From IMG/VR virus record IMGVR_UViG_3300045747_000182, positions 1-64,000 of that record: 64,000 nt of DNA, one strand, 5' to 3'. Below the pieces are notes generated by a model that was not told the DNA's origin, did not search any database, and saw only the letters and a list, made by a program, of their open reading frames with translations. Positions 43,278 through 50,552 of the stretch are shown here, one piece after another. The position numbers and the translations under genes are program-made. Position 1 is the stretch's first letter; each line of letters starts with the position of its first letter. Source of the stretch: a virus.

Positions 43278-43519
43278 CAGGGTTTATCCGCCTTGTTATC
43301 TATCTTACTTTCAATACGTGTAAGCATCTGCATTAGTGTATCTTTGAAATCTTTGAAGTCATCTTTTCGGGTGTAGTTGTCATGCAACTTTTCCTTTAAC
43401 TCTGTAATATGTTCTTGAGTCTTTTCAGTCTTCTCCCAAAGAGTTCTCATAAGCCACCCCATAACCGCAAATGTTCCGAATACGACAGCATGTAGCACCT
43501 CTACTCCTAAAATTTCCAT
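43277..43519 (-). CDS. Single-TM coiled-coil protein of the lysis cluster, 80 aa
   Basis: One N-terminal transmembrane segment (AVVFGTFAVMGWLM) followed by a charged coiled coil to the C-terminus. This is the shape of holin accessory or XhlA-like proteins. It lies directly between the endolysin and the presumed holin with one-base overlaps. Confidence 0.6.
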   Translation of the reverse strand: MEILGVEVLHAVVFGTFAVMGWLMRTLWEKTEKTQEHITELKEKLHDNYTRKDDFKDFKDTLMQMLTRIESKIDNKADKP

Positions 43520-44004
43520 TATAAACCTCGCTTTGTTAAAGTCCGGTCCAAGAACCAGTAGTTAATAGTACCGGATACCAATGCAGTAAAGTCCGGTGTC
43601 ATGATCAGTTTAAAGATCTCGGCAGTGCCAAGACCTGTGGTAAGAACAGTATACACATGGAACCACAAGTACAGGCCAACCACAAGATATGTGACCAGAG
43701 GACGTACTGCTGCAGACATATCCGCAATCCACTTACTGGATACCTTAACCATTTCGGTCTGCTGTGTGATAGCCGCATTAAATGCTGCCATAGCACCAAC
43801 ATCTACATCTGCATTACGTTGAGCACCAATCTCTTCCAAACGAATACTTCCGCGAACTTTCTCAAGCGCAGACTGTTCTTGGAACATCTTCAGCTCATGC
43901 TCTCGCTCATTCTTCTTATCAAAGAACTTCATTATTTCGGGGAATAATCGGAAAGCACCACCAAGCAGTGTCCCGAATACGCCACCACTTAGGATGTCGA
44001 ACAT
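43519..44004 (-). CDS. Probable holin (3TM type), 161 aa
   Basis: A glycine-rich hydrophobic N-terminus, a charged helix (residues 28-70) and two C-terminal transmembrane segments around AVRPLVTYLVVGLYLWFHVYTV and the FKLIMTPDFTALVSGTINYW region. This resembles GTA-type 3TM holins (the RPLVTY segment is characteristic). It would form the membrane lesion that lets the endolysin out. Confidence 0.65.
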   Translation of the reverse strand: MFDILSGGVFGTLLGGAFRLFPEIMKFFDKKNEREHELKMFQEQSALEKVRGSIRLEEIGAQRNADVDVGAMAAFNAAITQQTEMVKVSSKWIADMSAAVRPLVTYLVVGLYLWFHVYTVLTTGLGTAEIFKLIMTPDFTALVSGTINYWFLDRTLTKRGL

Positions 44005-44231
44005 TATTTTTCCTTATCTAGTATTTGTTGTTTCTGATTGAAGAATCTGGCCACAGACTCATGTGCGACGACTATTCCACCGTATGCCATCCAAAGCCAT
44101 TCAGTTCCACTACCTTTAAGTACCGTGAATATGAATGCCCATGTCATAGCTGCTTTACCTATGTTAGACCACAGAGAGGTTTCTCGGAGCTTCCCTGTAG
44201 CATGATCGGTTATGAGTTCCAAAAATTTCAT
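44004..44231 (-). CDS. Small membrane protein of the lysis cluster, 75 aa
   Basis: Two hydrophobic segments (AAMTWAFIFTVL and WLWMAYGGIVVA) with a charged C-terminus. It begins in an overlap with the next membrane protein and ends at the holin start. An antiholin or second lysis protein is possible, but the sequence alone does not decide it. Confidence 0.6.
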   Translation of the reverse strand: MKFLELITDHATGKLRETSLWSNIGKAAMTWAFIFTVLKGSGTEWLWMAYGGIVVAHESVARFFNQKQQILDKEK

Positions 44232-44605
44232 TTGAAGAGTCCGTAAGTTTTGTGTTGCTTTGGCTTTGTATTGTCGAAGGGCTCAAGGAACCTTCCAACA
44301 ATTTGTATTGCCAACCACTGTCTCCAGCCTGAACCGTTCAATATCAGATCGTCCATACGAGTAGACAGCATAAGACGCTGTACGGAAGGCCATTGAAGGA
44401 ACAGAAGTGTTCCCCAAAAGATGTCTACGTAGACGTCTACTGCAATGACTATTGCGCCTATTCCTTGTACGATTGGGTTGAAAACTTTACGATCCCATTG
44501 GCTGGTCTTGTCTGCAAGAATATCGAAGAACAAGAGGTATCCAGCCCAAAGAATAAATGGAGCAAAGAAATGGAATGAGAGCCAATAGCTAAATATTTCT
44601 TGCAT
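44228..44605 (-). CDS. Membrane protein of unknown function, 125 aa
   Basis: Hydrophobic, aromatic N-terminus (FFAPFILWAGYLLFF), a second hydrophobic region (VQGIGAIVIAVDVYVDIFWG), then a polar C-terminus. Located between the tail fibre and the lysis cluster, with overlaps on both sides. It resembles conserved membrane proteins near phage lysis genes. The role is unknown. Confidence 0.6.
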   Translation of the reverse strand: MQEIFSYWLSFHFFAPFILWAGYLLFFDILADKTSQWDRKVFNPIVQGIGAIVIAVDVYVDIFWGTLLFLQWPSVQRLMLSTRMDDLILNGSGWRQWLAIQIVGRFLEPFDNTKPKQHKTYGLFK

Positions 44606-46071
44606 TATACCTCCGCAGAAAAATCAATCCAGGCCGTACCGAGGCTAAATCTCCACCAACCAGAAACGCCAATAGTAGGTCCTGATGTCAAATTAAAAGC
44701 TAATTCTGAGCAGTTAGGGGTGTTAACTGTGCCTATTATAGTGGTTGCAGGGTAAACACCCCCAGTAGCAAAATAAGTTAAATGTGTTGCCGCAGATTGG
44801 CTAAAAATTGGATTGCTTCTCATAGCTATGGGGAAATAAAATACCCCGTAGATCTGAGTAGACGAATAAGCGGAGGCAGTAAACACAGGTGAGTTTGCGG
44901 CCCCATTGGCGGAAAATCTGTAGTAATACCTATGACACAAAGCCAACTCCGTACCATAAGGACGGTGTTCAAACTCGGTAGCAGCAGAGCCAATTTCAAG
45001 TTGAACAAATCCAAAGGAAAGCATCTTACCAACACCCATGGCAGTTGCAGGACCACTTTGGTAAGCCAGATCGACAATCAAACCATTTGTTGCGGCTGCA
45101 GGGATAGTTACAGTTTTGTAGACCTTGGTCCAAGTGTTTGTTGGAATAGAGGTTGAGCTACCTGTGCCTGAGATGTCTACGATTGTCGCCAATGTAAACA
45201 CATCCGCTGCACCGGAGTTGTATCCAATCCTTGGTGTGACGGTGTAGTTGCTAACGTTGTCGTGGTATACCCAATACGATAGTGTTACTGTTTTATTAAT
45301 TAAGTGCCTGCTATTGAGTGCTTCGATACGCTGATGGACGTTAAGTACTTTTGTATTCGTGCCTGCAGTCATCCTGAATACGTTTCCATACGGCATACCT
45401 GTAACGTTATTGGGACCCAAAGGGTTGGTGCATGACCCTGCATTACCCGTAGTACTGTCGTGTACAACATACCAACGATCCGCGCAATACACTGGTGTTG
45501 GAGCGGTGTCTGGAGTTGTTGCAAAGCTTGAGCCACGTTGAGAAACCCTGAAGTCACCATTAATTAAAACGTTACGGAAGCCAGCAAGCTCTGAGTTATC
45601 AACATATTGCTTTGTTGCAGCCTGAAGAGCACTCACAGGATCCTGCGCTAGGGTCACTACTCCCGTAAATGTAGGGCTAGCTACAGGTGCTCTGGTTGTA
45701 TCTGTTGGATGGACATGATCTCCACGAGTATAAAGCGTAGAAACACCCGCAGTGGCGGTACCATTAATTAAAGGTGCTGCGCTTGAGGGTGTATAAGCAG
45801 AAGCACTGGCGGCAGCGGCAATGGCACTGTTATTTGCATTAGTAGCAGATGTACTTGCTGCAGATGCGCTATTAGAGGCATTAGTTGCGGATGTACTTGC
45901 TGCAGATGCGCTATTAGAGGCATTAGTTGCGGATGTACTTGCTGCAGATGCAAGAGAAGCAGCGGCCTCTACTATTGAGGAGCCATTAGCCGAGGATGGT
46001 CCTGCTCCATTATCGTACTGACCTCCGGCGGCGTTACTACCTGTGGAGCCTGTTTTTGTTGTGTATCCCAT
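44605..46071 (-). CDS. Tail fibre with Ala/Ser repeats and jelly-roll tip, 488 aa
   Basis: Residues about 38-85 are 14-residue Ala/Ser/Thr/Asn repeats, a trimeric coiled-coil shaft. Then follow the fibre motif LYTRGDHVHPTDT, ATKQYVDN, and FRNVLINGDFRVSQRGSSFA leading into a carbohydrate-binding jelly-roll domain ending in VQLEIGSAATEFEHRPY, with LCHRYYYR after it. This domain order is common in receptor-binding fibres of podophages. It is the first fibre gene after the head-tail adaptor. Confidence 0.85.
   Translation of the reverse strand: MGYTTKTGSTGSNAAGGQYDNGAGPSSANGSSIVEAAASLASAASTSATNASNSASAASTSATNASNSASAASTSATNANNSAIAAAASASAYTPSSAAPLINGTATAGVSTLYTRGDHVHPTDTTRAPVASPTFTGVVTLAQDPVSALQAATKQYVDNSELAGFRNVLINGDFRVSQRGSSFATTPDTAPTPVYCADRWYVVHDSTTGNAGSCTNPLGPNNVTGMPYGNVFRMTAGTNTKVLNVHQRIEALNSRHLINKTVTLSYWVYHDNVSNYTVTPRIGYNSGAADVFTLATIVDISGTGSSTSIPTNTWTKVYKTVTIPAAATNGLIVDLAYQSGPATAMGVGKMLSFGFVQLEIGSAATEFEHRPYGTELALCHRYYYRFSANGAANSPVFTASAYSSTQIYGVFYFPIAMRSNPIFSQSAATHLTYFATGGVYPATTIIGTVNTPNCSELAFNLTSGPTIGVSGWWRFSLGTAWIDFSAEV
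45838..45960 (-). repeat. Three 42-bp direct repeats in the tail fibre gene
   Basis: Nearly identical 42-base units at about 45,838, 45,880 and 45,922 encode the 14-residue unit AASTSATNASNSAS. Copies two and three are the same over most of their length, so they could change number by recombination or slippage without breaking the frame. Confidence 0.9.
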
Positions 46072-46079
46072 AAGACTCC

Positions 46080-46976
46080 TTAAATAAGACCGTTAGCGTT
46101 AAAACCGATATGTACGTTACCACCACGAGCCCTGCGCATCTTCTCTTCTCTGTTCATGAGTTCCATTGCGTTAGCTGCCTTCATCATGAATCTCTTTTCC
46201 ATTACGTCATCCATAAGGAATCCACCAATATGACTCAGGGCAGACCACAGAAGGAGCTGTTCATTACTGTCTCTCAGCCAATTCGGTACAGGTTTACCCG
46301 TAAAGTACTTTGTGGTTACTACGGGGTTATATGAGGTTGCTTCCGCTAATGTAGCAAAACAAAGGGTTACTGAGCCGGAGGTTGACAGATACAATGGGGT
46401 ATCGGATGAGACACCTACCGCAAGGTATGGTTGTGTGGCGTCAGCAATACCAACCGTATAGTTAGTTGGTACAACAGAATACAAGGCATCTAACGCGGGA
46501 AGTCGGCGATAGTAACCTATCTGCAGGACTGTCCCTACGGGAAGCTGTGGACGGACAAAGATTTTACCTTCAGACCACATCCAGTTATAGGAGGAATACG
46601 TCTCAGAGAAGATATCAAAGAAAGCACGTCGATCAGTAATCTCATTGAAGACCCGATTAGACGACATTGTGTTTGAGCTTGTTACTTTAGTTCTGAGGAA
46701 AATAAACTCAGTAAGGTCTGTGGGGATAGCAAAAGAGGTGTATGCACTGTTGTACATACTATTAGTCATATCACCATCACCTACGTTATCTGCAGTCTCT
46801 ACAGTATACTCAACTGAGGTTTCCAGCGGAGGAATCCTCAGGATTTTATAGCAATCATCAGCACCATACGACAAACAACTTTCAATAACGCTGTCTGAGA
46901 GTGCGGCTCCTTCTGGTTTATTACTCCAGCTCCGGACCTTCTCGATCAGAGCGTTATATTGGGTTGTTGTTGACAT
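46080..46976 (-). CDS. Head-tail adaptor (tail tubular A-like), 298 aa
   Basis: The protein starts with a helical region (YNALIEKVRSWSNKP) followed by beta strands with FIFLRTKV, an aromatic WMWSEGKIFVRPQL segment and GYYRRLPAL, and ends in helices (LLLWSALSHIGGFL). This is the layout of podophage adaptor proteins (T7 gp11 / DUF6682-like) that connect portal and tail. Its position after the capsid genes supports that. Confidence 0.7.
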   Translation of the reverse strand: MSTTTQYNALIEKVRSWSNKPEGAALSDSVIESCLSYGADDCYKILRIPPLETSVEYTVETADNVGDGDMTNSMYNSAYTSFAIPTDLTEFIFLRTKVTSSNTMSSNRVFNEITDRRAFFDIFSETYSSYNWMWSEGKIFVRPQLPVGTVLQIGYYRRLPALDALYSVVPTNYTVGIADATQPYLAVGVSSDTPLYLSTSGSVTLCFATLAEATSYNPVVTTKYFTGKPVPNWLRDSNEQLLLWSALSHIGGFLMDDVMEKRFMMKAANAMELMNREEKMRRARGGNVHIGFNANGLI

Positions 46977-46984
46977 GATGCTCC

Positions 46985-47308
46985 TTAAGCAGATCTCACA
47001 TTACTTGTCAGTAGATGCGGGTATTCAGAGATAATAATATTCTTGAATCGACGCATAAGGACAGGATCCTTCATGGTTTCTTCATCATGAATATTGATGT
47101 GGTATTTTGTGAGGATATCGATTGATACGATGTCCGGAATAATAGCAAACGAACGATACTGTCGTTTGGAGGAAGCAGTCTCATCTTCCTGACGAGAGCG
47201 TTCTGCGTATGCCTTATAAGCTGATACGTCCTGAGCAAGCTGAAAGTCTCGCTCATTTGTGTTTACACGGAAACTATTAGCGTTACCGTCTTGTGATAGA
47301 AATCCCAT
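46985..47308 (-). CDS. Conserved late protein of unknown function, 107 aa
   Basis: The segment YRSFAIIPDIVSIDILTKYH followed by NIHDEETM and a C-terminal helix with a YPHLL motif forms a recognisable conserved pattern in podophages. The role is not known to me. It lies between capsid and adaptor genes, so a head-completion function is possible. Confidence 0.6.
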   Translation of the reverse strand: MGFLSQDGNANSFRVNTNERDFQLAQDVSAYKAYAERSRQEDETASSKRQYRSFAIIPDIVSIDILTKYHINIHDEETMKDPVLMRRFKNIIISEYPHLLTSNVRSA

Positions 47309-47322
47309 ATGTGTCCTTATAG

Positions 47323-47346
47323 GTTACGTTAGTAAACTATCGTAAC
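47323..47346 (-). promoter_or_regulatory. Small intergenic hairpin
   Basis: GTTACG and CGTAAC form a perfect six-base stem in the 42-base gap between two late genes. No T run follows on the minus strand, so it is more likely an RNA-processing or translation-control hairpin than a terminator. Confidence 0.35.
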
Positions 47347-47350
47347 GTGA

Positions 47351-47620
47351 TTAGTTGGAAGCAATAACTCGGAAAGAGCCAGCTTCAGAGAGTTCGCCGT
47401 ATTCGTACCGGACGTTAGCGCCAGTATATGCAGCAACAGTATCATTGAAATACGTCAGAGTTGTGGTTACAAGCTTAGAATACATTGCGCCGACAATCTT
47501 GGCTGGCTGCAGAATAGAGCCGCTTGAAAGTGCTGGTGCAGAGAATTGAATAGCAATGCAATTTGTGTCTGAAATAATTTCGGATGTACCGTTTGTTTGA
47601 GTAATTTTTAATCCAAACAT
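47351..47620 (-). CDS. Candidate head decoration protein, 89 aa
   Basis: A beta-rich small protein (LKITQTNGTSEIIS, then IAIQFSAPALSSG) directly downstream of the major capsid gene and its terminator. Size and place fit a capsid cement or stabilising protein. No family recognised. Start preceded by AAGGAT. Confidence 0.55.
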   Translation of the reverse strand: MFGLKITQTNGTSEIISDTNCIAIQFSAPALSSGSILQPAKIVGAMYSKLVTTTLTYFNDTVAAYTGANVRYEYGELSEAGSFRVIASN

Positions 47621-47636
47621 GTGTATCCTTAAATGA

Positions 47637-47666
47637 AATAAGGGAAGGATTTCTCCCTCCCTTATT
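47637..47666 (-). terminator. Terminator-like hairpin after the capsid gene
   Basis: On the minus strand an AATAAGGGAGGGA arm pairs with TCCTTCCCTTATT with one mismatch around a four-base loop, followed by a T-rich stretch. T7 has its main late terminator at the same place, after the capsid gene. Partial termination here would give more capsid protein than tail proteins. Confidence 0.7.
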
Positions 47667-47671
47667 ATTGA

Positions 47672-48763
47672 TTACGTACCGGAAAGACCGAGAATTAAAC
47701 CGCTTCCTTTCGGATTGCGACACTCAAGAGTACCCTCTTGCAGAATCTGACCGATGATAGAATCACCAAGCTGACCCAAGTCAACTTCTTGCAGAGGCCG
47801 CAGAGAGGCCCAAGAGAACCACGAAGGATCGTAAACCATACCGGCCCAGTTAGCACCGCCGCCAGCAACACCAGTCAGAGTACGCGAAATACCCATGATG
47901 TAGTTAGGTACAACCATGATGTCACCGAAGTCACTCATGTACACTTCGACGGACTGACGCAGTTTGCCATCAGCGTCGATGTTACGGCGTGCGTTACCAT
48001 CTCCGGGATTGGAGGTCGTAGAACCGCCCAATTGAGCCTTGGCAGAGAACACACGACGGTTGGCCGGAGACAGCATCAAGCGAGTAGCCTTACCACCCTG
48101 CTCATACACTGCTTGCATAACTTGGTCGATGTGCGACAGAGTCAAGGAAGCGCCAACACCAGTAGTGTAAGTACCAGAAACACCGCCACCAGCGTTGGTA
48201 GGAGGAGTATAAGTACCTGTACCAACGTACAGAGCAGTACCAGACGAAGCCAGTGGATAGTTAACCCACGAAGCATAGCCACCGAAGGTACGTGTGCCGG
48301 AACCGTTAGATGATTGGAAACCAACCAAATCGTATTCAACGTCACGTTGCATTTCAGTGCCGCGCTTCTTCAGTTGGTATGCGTATTCATCAGCAACACC
48401 AGCTTGGTCAACCGCACGTTTGGTACCAGTAACGGTAACAGTTTTGCTGTTGATTTGGGTGTAATTGCCCAGACGAGTACGGAACAACTCTGCAGGTTGA
48501 GCACCAGTAACGGTGGAGTAAGACACACCTTCAGCAACCGCAGACGATGCGGGGGTTGCCAATTCGTCAGTTTGCCACTCATGGAAAACTGCAGTAGCCT
48601 TTGTCTTGCCGATAGACGACAAGAAGGGCGTTTCATCACGAGAAATCATCGAGATGAAGTTTGCCAGATCTTCGCGCTCGGAAACGTTACCTGCGTTACC
48701 AGTTGCGCCAGACGAGCGAGCAACGGCCTTAGGGCCGCCAGTTTGAAAAGTATTACCAGCCAT
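47672..48763 (-). CDS. Major capsid protein (SU10 / DUF5309-like), 363 aa
   Basis: DLANFISMISRDETPFLSSI, followed by KATAVFHEWQTDEL and the long beta region, matches the SU10-type major capsid family (DUF5309). It includes the C-terminal part VPNYIMGISRTL and DPSWFSWASLRPLQ. It has the HK97 fold in family members. T7 itself uses a different capsid family, so the head genes here are not T7-type. Position directly after the scaffold gene agrees. Confidence 0.85.
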   Translation of the reverse strand: MAGNTFQTGGPKAVARSSGATGNAGNVSEREDLANFISMISRDETPFLSSIGKTKATAVFHEWQTDELATPASSAVAEGVSYSTVTGAQPAELFRTRLGNYTQINSKTVTVTGTKRAVDQAGVADEYAYQLKKRGTEMQRDVEYDLVGFQSSNGSGTRTFGGYASWVNYPLASSGTALYVGTGTYTPPTNAGGGVSGTYTTGVGASLTLSHIDQVMQAVYEQGGKATRLMLSPANRRVFSAKAQLGGSTTSNPGDGNARRNIDADGKLRQSVEVYMSDFGDIMVVPNYIMGISRTLTGVAGGGANWAGMVYDPSWFSWASLRPLQEVDLGQLGDSIIGQILQEGTLECRNPKGSGLILGLSGT

Positions 48764-48789
48764 TTTAATTTATCCTTACATAATTATAG

Positions 48790-49926
48790 TTAGAGTTTTC
48801 GGCTTATGGAAGAAATGCTTTTAAGAAAATCGTTTTGAGACTTTGCATCAGCTTGTCCCGACAGGACTTTATTACGCAAAGATGTATCAGCAGCTTTCTT
48901 CTGAGAGTTGGTCTGACCTCCGTTTTTAAGCGGGACAGATTTAGTCTGAGTAGTTTGCTTGCGTTTTACTTCTCCGGTTTCTTTTGCACCTTTGAGTTTA
49001 CGGTAGTCGTTAATAAACTTTACAACAGCAGGTTCATAGATGGATTCTAGCAGTGCTGCAGGAATACCCTCTTTGATTGCGAAGTCTCGTACTGAAACAG
49101 CTACTTTTTCATTGTAGTCTGGAACGAAATCCTTGATTGTTTCGTTATATTTCTTCAGCGATTCTTGTGCCTGAGCTTGCGCATCAGCTTGCCATTTTTC
49201 AGCAACAGCTTTTAACTGTGCTTCTCGTTTATTACGTACACCCCAATACTGTTCTTGCACGGTCTCAAGTTCATCCTTGAGTTCTCGTGCCGTATAGGAG
49301 TCACCATCTTCTTTGGCTTTGTCAATATCTGCTTTTAGTTTTTGATATTTATTAGCCAATGAAGTTTCTGCGGCGGTATACTCTTCATTAAGAGCAGTTC
49401 CAAGAGTAATTACTTCTTGAAGTTTTTCCGCACGTTCTTGCTCAACTTGTTTCTTCAATTCACCAAGTTCGCGCCCCTTCTGAGATAGATGCTGATCAGT
49501 CTGAAAACCTTTACGGATTTCTTCGAGTGTCTTGTATTCTGTTTTACCATCAACGGTAACAGGTACTTTGTACTCCCAGTCGATATCTTCTTCGGAAGGC
49601 AAGTCTGCGTTGGTAGACGTATCATCGTCGCCGGACTTTTCTTCATCAGTTGATTCTTCTGTCTTATCTTCATCTAGGTCATTTTCGGAGGACTCATCTG
49701 TTTCTTGGGCTTCTTGTTCTACAGATGTGTCTTCCGGAGTGGAATCATTTGTCTCTTCATTGCTTGGAGATTCTGCGTCAAGTCCTAGCAGGGCTGCTGC
49801 AGGAGAATTACGCATAATGTCGGCAAGAGCTTTTGATTCGCCCTCTGCACTATAACTACCGTCATTTCCAAAGCTCGCAGAGGAAATCTCAGATGCGGGT
49901 GTGGAAGTAGAGAGTGTATTTAGCAT
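48790..49926 (-). CDS. Head scaffolding protein candidate, 378 aa
   Basis: Residues about 40-110 are strongly acidic (Asp, Glu, Ser and Thr), followed by a long charged coiled coil (about 150-280) and a basic, Lys/Gln-rich end. This is the usual composition of scaffolding proteins, and it lies between portal and capsid genes. The protein would shape the procapsid and leave before packaging. Confidence 0.75.
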   Translation of the reverse strand: MLNTLSTSTPASEISSASFGNDGSYSAEGESKALADIMRNSPAAALLGLDAESPSNEETNDSTPEDTSVEQEAQETDESSENDLDEDKTEESTDEEKSGDDDTSTNADLPSEEDIDWEYKVPVTVDGKTEYKTLEEIRKGFQTDQHLSQKGRELGELKKQVEQERAEKLQEVITLGTALNEEYTAAETSLANKYQKLKADIDKAKEDGDSYTARELKDELETVQEQYWGVRNKREAQLKAVAEKWQADAQAQAQESLKKYNETIKDFVPDYNEKVAVSVRDFAIKEGIPAALLESIYEPAVVKFINDYRKLKGAKETGEVKRKQTTQTKSVPLKNGGQTNSQKKAADTSLRNKVLSGQADAKSQNDFLKSISSISRKL

Positions 49927-49951
49927 GTTTGTATATTACCTTTGTGTCTTA

Positions 49952-50197
49952 TTATTTGTTCTTTGCGGCACGCACTGCAGCCATACGGTCTGCGGGAGAT
50001 ACTGCGGGAACAGGATTAGGGGCCTCTTGCCCATCAAGTCGTTCGATGATATCGATTGCATTTTGAATCGTTACCAGAACATTCGCATATTGTTGTGATC
50101 GGCCAATACCGCCGTTGTTACCTGACTCAGCAATGTCATGGATAAGCTCTTTACGCGATCGTTCAAGAGTTTGGATTGCTGTTTGATATTCATTCAT
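49952..50197 (-). CDS. Unknown small head-block protein, 81 aa
   Basis: Helical first 50 residues (YQTAIQTLERSRKELIHDI) and an Ala/Pro-rich tail. Located between portal and scaffold with a four-base overlap to the upstream gene. Probably a minor head or assembly protein. No family recognised. Confidence 0.6.
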   Translation of the reverse strand: MNEYQTAIQTLERSRKELIHDIAESGNNGGIGRSQQYANVLVTIQNAIDIIERLDGQEAPNPVPAVSPADRMAAVRAAKNK

Positions 50198-50544
50198 TCG
50201 TTATCTACCTTGTCAGAGCCTTCTTGCTCGATAAATTTCATGTTGTTTCCATATGTTTCAATATTGATCATACGGGACTTTACTTCACCAAGAGCCATAG
50301 CAGAAGCGTAAAGGAATTCACGCTCCTTGGTTGCATGAGGCTCGCTCTTAAGCCACGTAACGAAGAGATCACAGAGGATCTCCGCGTACGCGTCATTAAA
50401 GAACATCTCACGCTCGGTCTTGACGAAGGTAGCTCTACGAAGAGCTTGTTGGGCATCACGGAATGGTTCAACTTTCATTTCACCTGTTTCATGATTCATC
50501 TTAGGCTTTACTTTCTCTTGAAACGCCTTGCGATACTTATCCAT
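50194..50544 (-). CDS. Unknown head-block protein, 116 aa
   Basis: Helical, charged protein (FRDAQQALRRATFVKTEREM and FFNDAYAEILCDLFVTWLKS). It follows the portal gene by eight bases. Similar small helical proteins stand next to portals in other podophages. Its role is unknown. Confidence 0.6.
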   Translation of the reverse strand: MDKYRKAFQEKVKPKMNHETGEMKVEPFRDAQQALRRATFVKTEREMFFNDAYAEILCDLFVTWLKSEPHATKEREFLYASAMALGEVKSRMINIETYGNNMKFIEQEGSDKVDNE

Positions 50545-50552
50545 TAATTACC

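Noticed and set aside
47738-48793. Two long plus-strand frames opposite the capsid gene
   Set aside because: Both are antisense to a well-supported capsid gene and have no sensible composition.
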